Shown in pieces: positions 62,201 through 64,000 of a stretch of DNA of 64,000 nucleotides; positions within the stretch are counted from its first letter, which is position 1, and every line of letters begins with the position of its first letter. A program made the translations under genes and the position numbers. This stretch comes from Tubiluchus corallicola (Eukaryota > Priapulida > Priapulimorpha > Priapulimorphida > Tubiluchidae): positions 99,501-163,500 of the forward strand of contig JAQGDQ010000201.1 of NCBI GenBank assembly GCA_030141605.1. The letters are read 5' to 3'. Under the pieces are notes generated by a model. The model saw only the letters and a program-made list of their open reading frames with translations. It ran no database searches and was not told the origin of the DNA.

Positions 62201-63943
62201 AATACAGAAGGTCTGGTTGAGAATTGTAAGCTACTTAGCTACTATAACAATATTACCAAATCTTGTAACAGTTTTCTGGCTTTTAGAAGCCTTAGGTTAT
62301 GCAGTGCTCAATCTGTTGTTAAATCCTCTTGAAATGCCATTGTTTGTAAAATCTTTACCATTTCACATCCTTAGCTTATCTGGACAAGATGGAGGACGCA
62401 GCTAAGTCATCACAAGCATCTACTCATGAAAGTGTAGAAGTGGCTCAGGCGATTGTTGCAGCAACGGAAACTGTGCACACAAGTACTTATGGCACTGACC
62501 TTGCTGAAGCTGCTGTTGTAGTACAAGAAGGGGCTACTGCTGCTGAACCACCAGATGAACGCACGGGACAAAAAGATTTGCCTTCAAATATTTCTAATGT
62601 TTTGAAAGTTCCTTGTCAACCTGTTTTGGGAATATCTTCCGCATTAAATTCGTATTTAACTCAATTATTGGTAAGTAAATCTAAAATTTATGAATCCTTG
62701 GAATACTTTTGATGTTGTGGTTAGTCTAGCTTTCTCTGACTTAATTATTAATTCTCAATTCACTTTTTAATCATGATTATAAAATCCACGTACTTTTATT
62801 TATCAATATTTTTGAAATTTTTCGTCTGACCTAATTTTTATTTTTTTTAATTATTTATTGTAAGTTTTAGTGTGCCTCTGAATTTTGTACTGTACTATTG
62901 TTAACATTGTAAAATTTTAAGCACTTTATAAAAAATTATTCATTTGGATGGTAGCTTTGGGTTCTTTAATTTTATAAAGCAGTTTCAAAGTCACTGATCT
63001 TATGATCAGATTAATTTGTTAACTGAATTATTCAAGTAGCTCCTACTTCCTTAGCAATGTTGCTTGACTCCTTTCATGTACCATCATATTTTCCTTTTCA
63101 TAGAGTGTGATAGTTGAGAAAGAACAGGAAAATGAAGTAATGAAGAGACAGTTTAAGCAGCTAAACACTTTGCTAGCAATGCAAACACCTGCTAACAGTC
63201 GGCCGAACAATTACGTGTCTGCCGTGTCATCAGCGTGTGAACTTGCTGGCGTAGAAAGCTATGAAGAACAAGATAATCAAGAAATCAAAGGTAATTGTCA
63301 ATAAATGATGCTTTGCTTTGCTTTACTTTAAATGAAAGTTTGTCCAAAGTAAGCAAGTAAACGACAATCTCATATCTTTCCGACCGATGTCTTTGCTGTT
63401 ATGTTCAATTTCTACAGATTTCTGCTTGCATTCAATGCCTGTGTTCAAATTTATCACATTCGTACTTGCAAAATGTTGAACTTGTCCATGTTTGCAGTAT
63501 TGTTCCCATCGTTGCTTAATTACTCATTATTGTTTTGATTACTTAATGTAGCTGCTTCTGGAAATGTGGTTATTTGCTTATTCTTGGCAGCAACAGTACA
63601 TGTCACCTAACCGTAATTGTTTACTAAAATTCTGCATTTGTACAAAAATTCTACTGTCTCATGAAATTATTTACACTCGTGTTTTTTAATGTAGTTCCAG
63701 TTGAGGTACCTACAAGCCTAGTTTCTGAGGTAGTGGAAAGTAATAGGGGTAGTGTTGCTGAGGAAGATTTTGAGGATGCATTGGACAGCTTTCCACAAGA
63801 ACCGCAGGCAGTTGCGGCATCCTCACAAAAAGATACTCCAGATTTCCAGTCCGGAGATGCACAAACATGTCCCAATCATATCCCTGACAGCAGCATTTCT
63901 AAGCCAACCCCTGATTTAAGTGAACATCAACCGCCTAGTGAAG
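9951..63943 (+). CDS. RGS-RhoGEF (PDZ-RhoGEF/LARG/RhoGEF2 type), 36 visible exons, partial at both ends
   Basis: This multi-exon gene encodes a Rho guanine-nucleotide exchange factor of the ARHGEF11/ARHGEF12/insect RhoGEF2 family. Family members bind activated G-alpha-12/13 through the RGS-like box, bind receptor or plexin tails through the PDZ domain, and catalyse GDP release from RhoA with the DH-PH pair at the plasma membrane. The exons were joined by hand at GT..AG sites, and all 35 junctions keep frame over 4969 nt (about 1656 codons). Visible domains are PDZ 28-108, coiled coil 148-221, acidic EDEDF 348-352, RGS-like 359-528, C1 582-631, DH about 870-1075, PH about 1093-1220 and a helical C-terminus. 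Short matches to ARHGEF11 recalled from family knowledge include LGLGSLYG after the RGS box, LGRSESLK in the linker and LTKYPLLL in DH. The C1 domain is the invertebrate arrangement. The start codon and the last exons are not established. Confidence 0.93.
11450..11825 (+). repeat. Dispersed repeat family A, copy 2
   Basis: This is the second copy of the repeat at 3015-3395. It is open for 70 codons from 11461, whereas the corresponding frame of copy 1 has stops and a shift, yet short blocks still match when translated (KIxRAF, LTKQ, FFGES). This hints at a coding ancestor, but nucleotide similarity alone could produce it. Confidence 0.7.
12994..13012. other. Perfect 8-bp stem hairpin
   Basis: CCGAGGTA and TACCTCGG flank a 3-base loop. 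A related tacctcg occurs at about 12948. The significance is unknown. Confidence 0.7.
15931..16206 (+). repeat. 140-bp tandem duplication (two copies)
   Basis: Copy 1 is 15931-16070 and copy 2 is 16071-16206. Both begin gtattttatccg and share gctgctgataaactttgtgt and ttagaaaacgaatta. They differ by about a dozen substitutions and a 3-bp gap, so the duplication is fairly recent. Confidence 0.95.
17515..17845 (+). repeat. Degenerate minisatellite, about 17-18 bp unit (TGTCCAAATnACCTATG)
   Basis: Repeated variants such as gtgtccaaatgacctat, gtgtccaaattacctacg and gtgtccaaagtactt run for about 330 bp. Open frames across it on both strands (MCPN.. and GHxDTK..) are repeat artefacts with poor unit conservation at the protein level. 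Confidence 0.9.
18025..18067. other. Two interleaved 8-bp inverted repeats
   Basis: CAATGGGT (18025-18032) pairs with ACCCATTG (18053-18060), and ATGTTTAC (18033-18040) pairs with GTAAACAT (18060-18067). The arms are interleaved rather than nested, a pseudoknot-like order. This could be chance in AT-rich DNA. Confidence 0.5.
19771..19871 (+). repeat. Local duplication of about 48 bp
   Basis: 19771-19817 and 19822-19871 share cattat, atttca, agcag, aaacaaagactat and aatgtt in the same order. Confidence 0.85.
20147..20306 (+). repeat. 24-bp tandem repeat followed by GT microsatellite
   Basis: Units start at 20147, 20171 and 20195 (tatctcacatatatactc, third partial) and run into a (GT)n tract at about 20210-20306 with GC interruptions. 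Confidence 0.95.
21121..21180 (+). repeat. 5S rRNA-like fragment, copy 3
   Basis: It begins aatttaagcaac and contains gtgagtatt and ttttggatgggtgaccgatt, matching the AAGTTAAGCAAC...TTGGATGGGTGACCG stretch of 5S rRNA. It is degenerate in the middle. Confidence 0.4.
22051..22100 (+). CDS. Exon 2: PDZ core (AGVRVGDRIIK)
   Basis: A 50-nt exon between tttcag and gtactt, phase 1 to 0, residues 60-76. It encodes DGIAWRAGVRVGDRIIK, the strongly conserved PDZ strand and turn preceding VNG. It is too short to show as a long ORF and was found by joining frames with exons 1 and 3. Confidence 0.95.
22101..24418 (+). other. Intron 2; no other gene
   Basis: About 2.3 kb, phase 0. It contains G-rich stretches at about 23135 and a run of about ten G at 23380. 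Otherwise I see nothing. Confidence 0.8.
24419..24476 (+). CDS. Exon 3: PDZ alpha-B helix
   Basis: A 58-nt exon after tgttgcag and before gtgagc, phase 0 to 1, residues 77-95. It reads VNGSTVTDSNHLEVVRLFK, which includes the His that begins the PDZ alpha-B helix (NHLEVV) and contacts the ligand in class I PDZ domains. Confidence 0.95.
24477..28171 (+). other. Intron 3; no other gene
   Basis: About 3.7 kb, phase 1. It contains a GGAC/GGAT-rich short repeat near 24660, a CA microsatellite at 24913-24945, a minus-strand retroelement-tail candidate at 25875-26050, and an 11-bp-arm hairpin at 27802-27880. The remainder shows nothing. Confidence 0.8.
25875..26050 (-). repeat. Possible retroelement 3' tail (minus strand)
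   Basis: Read on the minus strand it runs ccagctgaggaagggctgaa, then ccgaaacgttacatatttac and ends acaaaataaagattacc. The CTGAGGA...GAAACGTTA phrase followed by an A-rich end resembles tails of non-LTR or Penelope-like elements. A 60-codon frame across it has no recognisable domain. Family assignment is uncertain. Confidence 0.35.
28172..28326 (+). CDS. Exon 4: end of PDZ and Pro/Arg linker
   Basis: Residues 96-147, phase 1 to 0. AGGDRVGLTLEGR is the last PDZ strand. A basic, proline-rich linker follows (TPVPTRPPRSPRP), ending in ADISQPQAVE. The acceptor is tggtttttcag and the donor gtaaga. Confidence 0.94.
28327..30604 (+). other. Intron 4; nothing seen
   Basis: About 2.3 kb of AT-rich intron, phase 0. 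I see no exon, RNA gene or clear repeat. Confidence 0.75.
30605..30685 (+). CDS. Exon 5: coiled-coil start
   Basis: An 81-nt phase 0/0 exon, residues 148-174, rich in Lys, Glu and Leu (VDKQKELIQSG, LMLDNERNHCE). With exon 6 it gives the short helical segment found between PDZ and RGS in RGS-RhoGEFs. Skipping it would keep the frame. Confidence 0.9.
31021..31093 (+). tRNA. tRNA-like sequence (pseudogene or SINE head)
   Basis: TGAGTCA (31021-31027) pairs fully with TGACTCA (31087-31093). GTTC/GAGC form a D stem. TGTGC/GCACA (31048-31052/31060-31064) form a perfect anticodon stem with loop CATGAAA. The T arm CTTGG/CCTAG has one mismatch. The A box TAGTTCAAGTGG (31029-31040) and B box GGTTCAACTCC (31072-31082) fit pol III promoters. 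Position 33 is A rather than T and an extra base precedes the 3' acceptor strand, so a working tRNA is doubtful. Confidence 0.5.
31593..31667 (+). repeat. 25-bp tandem repeat, three copies
   Basis: Units at 31593, 31618 and 31643 of gaacattaataagagcttt plus aatgta, with one substitution in each of the second and third. Confidence 0.97.
32909..33049 (+). CDS. Exon 6: coiled coil
   Basis: A 141-nt phase 0/0 exon, residues 175-221. Heptad-like residues occur in RLKAEQIKDPNEKREQEII and in ENKLQSLETQYNKLHDAVTFF, ending in SPSP. The acceptor is tctttcag and the donor gtaaga. Confidence 0.92.
33050..34317 (+). other. Intron 6; nothing seen
   Basis: About 1.3 kb, phase 0, AT-rich. No repeat or other gene is recognised. 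Confidence 0.75.
34318..34482 (+). CDS. Exon 7: Ser/Pro-rich linker
   Basis: A 165-nt phase 0/0 exon, residues 222-276, low complexity (SPNTPSPRQTDSPP) and then basic (LRKPRPMSMSAADI), ending at RQDW. It probably encodes a disordered region with proline-directed phosphorylation sites. No domain is recognised. Confidence 0.9.
34545..34735 (+). mobile_element. tRNA-derived SINE candidate
   Basis: The head from ccgggggtgtataagtcagtgg resembles a tRNA 5' part with an A box at about 34555-34567. GGTTCAACTCC at 34599-34609 is a good B box. A non-tRNA body follows (ggtgccagtggttcttcggc, gtttaacgaagtaac), then an A-rich segment. The right boundary is not sharp and no target-site duplication was found. 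Confidence 0.5.
35174..35329 (+). CDS. Exon 8: linker (SNPDMFGSLGDV)
   Basis: A 156-nt phase 0/0 exon, residues 277-328. It reads from KASHLRQRSNPDMFGSLGDV to a charged stretch (KKTKLEMEKETSRDPSP) and ends MSPTPE. The linker is acidic and Ser/Pro-rich. The acceptor is ttctacag and the donor gtaact. Confidence 0.92.
35953..36042 (+). CDS. Exon 9: acidic GAP motif (EDEDF) before the RGS box
   Basis: A 90-nt phase 0/0 exon, residues 329-358. The second half reads VRVICMEDEDFPTEGEN. In p115-RhoGEF and relatives an acidic EDEDF-like element just N-terminal to the RGS box carries most of the GTPase-activating contact with G-alpha-13. A second possible donor (cacacag/gtacga) lies inside the exon at 35991/35992. 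Using it would keep frame but remove residues 342-358, including EDEDF. Confidence 0.88.
36043..37621 (+). other. Intron 9; nothing seen
   Basis: About 1.6 kb between the GAP-motif exon and the RGS-box exon, phase 0. There is a small local duplication of agtaaacttatta near 36233. I see nothing else. Confidence 0.75.
37622..37729 (+). CDS. Exon 10: RGS-like box, first helices
   Basis: A 108-nt phase 0/0 exon, residues 359-394. It contains RPAHVAVFLNYLISNSDPNQL, which closely resembles the start of the RGS-like domain of ARHGEF11/12 (the RPAHLxVFL signature). The acceptor tacatttag and donor gtaagt are clear. Confidence 0.95.
38531..38629 (+). CDS. Exon 11: RGS-like box, middle
   Basis: A 99-nt phase 0/0 exon, residues 395-427. 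It reads LFYQVTEAYMQGTLKEMKRW then AYEIHSTFLVPTA, matching the family pattern of LxFYL...Y...IxxxFL preceding the PLRV segment. Confidence 0.94.
39736..39904 (+). CDS. Exon 12: RGS-like box, C-terminal helices
   Basis: Residues 428-483, phase 0 to 1. PMRVEVDEPVIRDIEDTLNS is followed by a helix rich in Arg and Ala and then by MLDEYRNKRALG. In the family this ends in a YRTKRTLGLGSLYG-like turn, which continues into exon 13. Confidence 0.95.
40845..40950 (+). CDS. Exon 13: end of RGS-like box (LGLGSLYGD)
   Basis: Residues 484-518, phase 1 to 2. LGSLYGDQMLQD is nearly identical to the ARHGEF11 LGLGSLYGE turn. A charged helix follows (ERSKELKIAEETILPHLEKI). The donor is gtgagt. Confidence 0.95.
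41944..41973 (+). CDS. Exon 14: 30-nt microexon
   Basis: A 30-nt exon flanked by ctattttcag and gtatgt, phase 2 to 2, encoding about ten residues (EDLENLSDK). It is a multiple of three, and exon 13 can also splice straight to exon 15 in frame, so it is a candidate cassette microexon. The fit of both splice sites and the open frame support it. Inclusion cannot be shown from DNA alone. Confidence 0.75.
42361..42502 (+). CDS. Exon 15: RGS extension / linker to C1
   Basis: Residues 529-576, phase 2 to 0. It reads LALAFSLATVIRCFGCKG, then a Lys-rich stretch (AVDKVLDKVPQFCGRDKSRF) ending in SSLKKK. The position matches the extra C-terminal helix region of the RGS-like domain. The basic tail resembles the Lys-rich segment after it in ARHGEF11. 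Confidence 0.92.
42981..43092 (+). CDS. Exon 16: C1 zinc finger, first half
   Basis: Residues 577-613, phase 0 to 1. His582, Cys595, Cys598 and Cys612 are the first zinc ligands of a C1 domain (H-x12-C-x2-C-x13-C). The GFQGWKC turn is typical. Exon 17 supplies the remaining ligands. Confidence 0.96.
43093..45800 (+). other. Intron 16, splits the C1 domain
   Basis: About 2.7 kb, phase 1. It contains a TTCA-rich region with a possible minus-strand LINE tail at 44640-44945. No other exon is seen. Confidence 0.8.
44640..44945 (-). repeat. Possible LINE 3' tail with (TGAA)n microsatellite
   Basis: On the plus strand attcattcatt units flank a unique core (gtctcttccacccaaagggg). Read on the minus strand this is a core followed by a (TGAA)n tail, the arrangement seen at 3' ends of some non-LTR elements. 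No reverse transcriptase is present, so the call is tentative. Confidence 0.35.
45801..45941 (+). CDS. Exon 17: C1 zinc finger, second half, and basic linker
   Basis: Residues 614-660, phase 1 to 1. Cys615, His620, Cys623 and Cys631 complete the C1 pattern C-x2-C-x4-H-x2-C-x7-C (CDFNVHKNC). A basic linker follows (VKSKDRRSKG, IIRKAS). The domain lacks an obvious basis for judging diacylglycerol binding. In this family the role is probably structural or membrane-related. Confidence 0.96.
47950..49080. mobile_element. Non-autonomous hAT-type DNA transposon, 1131 bp
   Basis: The left end CAGGGATGTTA and the right end (read inverted) CAGAGATGTTA are terminal inverted repeats that continue with AAAC and GAA matches. 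The element is flanked by an exact 8-bp direct repeat acctagat at 47942-47949 and 49081-49088. CAGNG ends with 8-bp target duplications are diagnostic of hAT elements. Subterminal ccgaaattt and cggaaat motifs recur. No transposase frame remains, and the largest open frames are about 61 codons. A second element is inserted at 48428-48780, leaving about 776 bp of hAT sequence. Confidence 0.9.
48428..48780. mobile_element. Nested pogo/mariner-like MITE, 353 bp
   Basis: The left end is cactcatatctcggtttgcc then gga. The inverted right end is ctcttgtatctcagtttgcc then gga, about 23-bp terminal inverted repeats with a few mismatches. TA lies immediately outside both ends (48426-48427 and 48781-48782), the target duplication of Tc1/mariner/pogo elements. 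It is non-coding. It sits entirely within the hAT element, so it inserted later. Confidence 0.85.
49723..49866 (+). CDS. Exon 18: acidic/Pro linker
   Basis: Residues 661-708, phase 1 to 1. It reads GTPTSASPVLKAKQLYDDKEE, then HVTFPQTPEDDESEG. No domain is recognised. The acceptor is gcaattcag. The donor gttggt is weaker than the others, but phase matches exon 19 exactly. Confidence 0.85.
50984..51074 (+). CDS. Exon 19: Ser/Thr-rich linker
   Basis: Residues 709-738, phase 1 to 2. STTSHEREPSPSASTASHET suggests a disordered segment. The acceptor is atttttag and the donor gtaaat. Confidence 0.88.
51843..52031 (+). CDS. Exon 20: linker with LGRSESLK motif
   Basis: Residues 739-801, phase 2 to 2. 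It contains TLGRSESLKTRKEMMK, KKSDPNLPRTPSDGE and SSSNSSLSAR. The LGRSESLK and SSSxSSLSxRSL segments also occur in the ARHGEF11 pre-DH linker, which argues for orthology across the linker and not only the domains. Confidence 0.93.
52452..52678 (+). CDS. Exon 21: pre-DH acidic segment and DH start
   Basis: Residues 802-877, phase 2 to 1. It reads SLDSPSLSSDT, then an acidic stretch (EEEEDDSDMEAP), then APNWKDRVPKDELKKMKPKE and KRQDVLN, the helix leading into DH conserved region 1. In the family, acidic residues before DH take part in autoinhibition. Confidence 0.95.
52873..53019 (+). CDS. Exon 22: DH conserved region 1
   Basis: Residues 878-926, phase 1 to 1. ELFHTERTHVRNLKVLQRIF is the DH CR1 helix; its invariant Glu (TER) contacts the Rho switch 1 region in Dbl-family structures. 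YRPMVTEQIIP and LLFSNLEEMLDLH follow. Confidence 0.97.
53336..53415 (+). CDS. Exon 23: DH middle helix
   Basis: An 80-nt exon, residues 927-953, phase 1 to 0, reading NGFNSIMKTRKKTEHVTQD then IGEMMLSF, which matches the DH segment before conserved region 2. The acceptor is atttttag and the donor gtaagt. Confidence 0.95.
54570..54695 (+). CDS. Exon 24: DH conserved region 2
   Basis: A 126-nt phase 0/0 exon, residues 954-995. FDGEAGEKFKKASAQFCCNQ, SIALDQLKLKQKTDKKV and TQFLA match the (F)DGxxxExLxxxxAxFCxxQxxAL pattern of RGS-RhoGEF DH domains. Confidence 0.97.
55103..55220 (+). CDS. Exon 25: DH conserved region 3
   Basis: Residues 996-1034, phase 0 to 1. LKDIIPTEMQRLTKYPLLLD is the hallmark DH CR3 helix that binds switch 2 of Rho. 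It begins DAESDQMCRRFQ, as in the family. The donor is gtaatt. Confidence 0.97.
56249..56421 (+). CDS. Exon 26: DH last helix and DH-PH linker
   Basis: Residues 1035-1092, phase 1 to 0. The segments CQECCKNILAHVNQAVKETE and RLAEIQRKLDISALERL form the long final DH helix that runs into the PH domain. Confidence 0.96.
57028..57277 (+). CDS. Exon 27: PH domain, first part
   Basis: Residues 1093-1175, phase 0 to 1. DLTRHQLVHSGDLTWRVS opens the PH domain, followed by KTVDLHAILLNDLLVLMQK and later SPVIKLRDFMF. In PDZ-RhoGEF and LARG the PH domain assists exchange and binds activated RhoA as positive feedback. Confidence 0.97.
57717..57948 (+). CDS. Exon 28: PH domain C-terminal part and acidic tail
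   Basis: Residues 1176-1252, phase 1 to 2. DKKTFLIFTS, then QFYELVTQTTSDRKTWVQIV, where Trp1206 is the near-invariant tryptophan of the PH C-terminal helix. An acidic tail follows (DEEEKQEMDKEEDDVKLE). The donor is gtgagg. Confidence 0.96.
58074..58151 (+). CDS. Exon 29: Glu-rich and poly-Ala linker
   Basis: A 78-nt exon, phase 2 to 2. It encodes ETSEEQQPEKEEERQGE and then six Ala from a GCA repeat. It is a multiple of three, so it could be skipped without changing frame. The acceptor gtttttag is good. The donor gttagt is weaker. Confidence 0.8.
58129..58148 (+). repeat. Coding GCA trinucleotide repeat (poly-Ala)
   Basis: Consecutive GCA codons in exon 29 encode six alanines after a Glu-rich stretch. 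Such a repeat is likely length-variable. Confidence 0.9.
58314..58483 (+). CDS. Exon 30: post-PH segment (FEVMEHPQLVSP)
   Basis: Residues 1279-1335, phase 2 to 1. DDHHRNEPQRREPE is followed by VKAKTVELFEVMEHPQLVSP and TEVSVLCTS. I do not recognise a named domain. The sequence looks folded or conserved rather than low-complexity. Confidence 0.9.
58807..58916 (+). CDS. Exon 31: C-terminal helical module, part 1
   Basis: Residues 1336-1372, phase 1 to 0. AKLLQKDFQIRQALEDKNKI and LGELLDIPEDKFEVIAE are strongly helical with regular Leu and Ile spacing. This begins a helical unit continued in exons 32 and 33. Confidence 0.92.
58917..60042 (+). other. Intron 31
   Basis: 1126 bp, mostly made of the inverted-repeat element at 59072-59761. 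No other exon is seen. Confidence 0.8.
59072..59761. mobile_element. Terminal-inverted-repeat element, 690 bp (possible hAT-like MITE)
   Basis: The left end is cagtattgacgtcaaacata. The right end read inverted is cagtaattgacgtctaacat, about 20 of 23 positions matching with a one-base gap. The flanks (gataaaaa and atcaaatt) do not form a clear target duplication. It lies in intron 31 and has no coding capacity. Confidence 0.65.
60043..60109 (+). CDS. Exon 32: C-terminal helical module, part 2
   Basis: A 67-nt exon, phase 0 to 1, residues 1373-1394, reading MAGQVDEEQKDAKELVLAAI then VQ. It joins exon 31 (IAE) and exon 33 (ANRLSSLL) into a continuous helical segment. The acceptor is gtttaatcag. 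Confidence 0.88.
60110..61425 (+). other. Intron 32
   Basis: 1316 bp containing the MITE at 60408-61044. Near 61268-61322 there is a tandem duplication of tttcagtaatgtgattt, which copies an acceptor-like tttcag. Confidence 0.8.
60408..61044. mobile_element. Pogo/mariner-like MITE, 637 bp
   Basis: The right end read inverted is cagtaagtcctcgcttaatg. The left end ctgcaaattctcgcttaatg matches at 16 of 20 positions. The subterminal tagcgttaagcgaaacatcg and ttaggcgaag are typical of the CAGTAAGTCCTCGCTTAA family of Tc1/mariner-superfamily repeats. No clear TA duplication is visible and no transposase remains. It lies in intron 32. Confidence 0.75.
61426..61479 (+). CDS. Exon 33: C-terminal helical module, part 3
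   Basis: A 54-nt exon, phase 1 to 1, residues 1395-1412, reading ANRLSSLLNEYMPSDEQQ. Its length is a multiple of three. The acceptor is gttttacag and the donor gtacga. Confidence 0.88.
62375..62670 (+). CDS. Exon 34: Ala/Val/Thr-rich C-terminal region
   Basis: Residues 1413-1511, phase 1 to 0. It reads AYLDKMEDAAKSSQAST, then a composition-biased stretch (VAQAIVAATETV, AEAAVVVQEGATAAE), then VLGISSALNSYLTQLL, a likely helix before the coiled coil of exon 35. The donor is gtaagt. Confidence 0.9.
63104..63290 (+). CDS. Exon 35: C-terminal coiled coil
   Basis: Residues 1512-1573, phase 0 to 1. VIVEKEQENEVMKRQFKQLN shows a heptad-like pattern ending in TLLAMQT. RGS-RhoGEFs carry a C-terminal coiled coil used for homo- or hetero-oligomerisation, and this is the likely equivalent. 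Confidence 0.9.
63695..63943 (+). CDS. Exon 36: acidic C-terminal region, gene continues past window
   Basis: Residues 1574-1656, phase 1 in and 1 out at donor gtttgt, so at least one more exon lies downstream. It is acidic and Ser/Pro-rich (VAEEDFEDALDSFPQEPQ, SISKPTPDLSEHQPP). Two acceptors six bases apart (aatgtag and ttccag, 63694 and 63700) both keep frame and differ by two residues. Confidence 0.88.
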
Positions 63944-64000
63944 GTTTGTCACAATTTTCACATTGTAGCTTTCTTATTTTATTCATTAGCTATGAAAAAT

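Larger units (their letters stand above)
61480..63694 (+). other. Introns 33-35; nothing seen
   Basis: Introns 61480-62374, 62671-63103 and 63291-63694 are AT-rich with no recognisable repeat or other gene. Confidence 0.75.

Overview
This window is animal (invertebrate metazoan) genomic DNA. It is AT-rich, with short coding islands bounded by GT..AG splice sites and separated by introns from under 100 bp to about 12 kb, plus many simple repeats and decayed mobile elements. There are no bacterial-type gene clusters, rRNA operons or CRISPR arrays. The sequence does not let me name a phylum.

Nearly all interpretable coding sequence belongs to one plus-strand gene: an RGS-family Rho guanine-nucleotide exchange factor of the PDZ-RhoGEF/LARG (ARHGEF11/ARHGEF12) and insect RhoGEF2 type. 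I joined 36 exons between 9951 and 63943. The reading-frame phase is consistent across every junction, giving 4969 nt (about 1656 codons). Residue numbers in this annotation count from the first visible codon at 9951. Domain order is PDZ (28-108), short coiled coil (148-221), acidic GAP motif EDEDF (348-352), RGS-like box (about 359-528), complete C1 zinc finger (582-631), Ser/Pro-rich linker, DH (about 870-1075), PH (about 1093-1220), then an acidic/poly-Ala linker and a helical C-terminal region. The C1 domain between RGS and DH matches the fly RhoGEF2 layout; vertebrate ARHGEF11/12 lack it. The protein should couple G-alpha-12/13 signalling at the membrane to RhoA activation. The true start (upstream of or within the 9951 exon) and the 3' end (past 64000) are not resolved.

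Layout: 1-9950 is 5' non-coding DNA with no gene I can support. It holds two 5S-rRNA-like fragments, one copy of a dispersed repeat, and a roughly 540-bp CT tract. 10129-22050 is the long first visible intron, with the second dispersed-repeat copy, a 140-bp tandem duplication, a degenerate TGTCCAAAT minisatellite, a GT tract and a third 5S-like fragment. 22051-43092 carries the PDZ, coiled-coil, RGS and first half of the C1 exons, with two tRNA-like sequences in introns. 43093-49722 holds the second C1 exon (45801-45941) and two large introns; the second of these contains a hAT-type element (exact 8-bp target duplication) with a TA-flanked pogo/mariner-like MITE nested inside it. 49723-63943 carries the linker, DH, PH and C-terminal exons, with two more terminal-inverted-repeat elements in introns.

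I found no convincing new multi-gene system. The points most worth a second look are the possible splice removal of the RGS GAP motif, an in-frame 30-nt microexon, the uncharacterised helical module after the PH domain, the nested transposons and the 5S-like repeat family.
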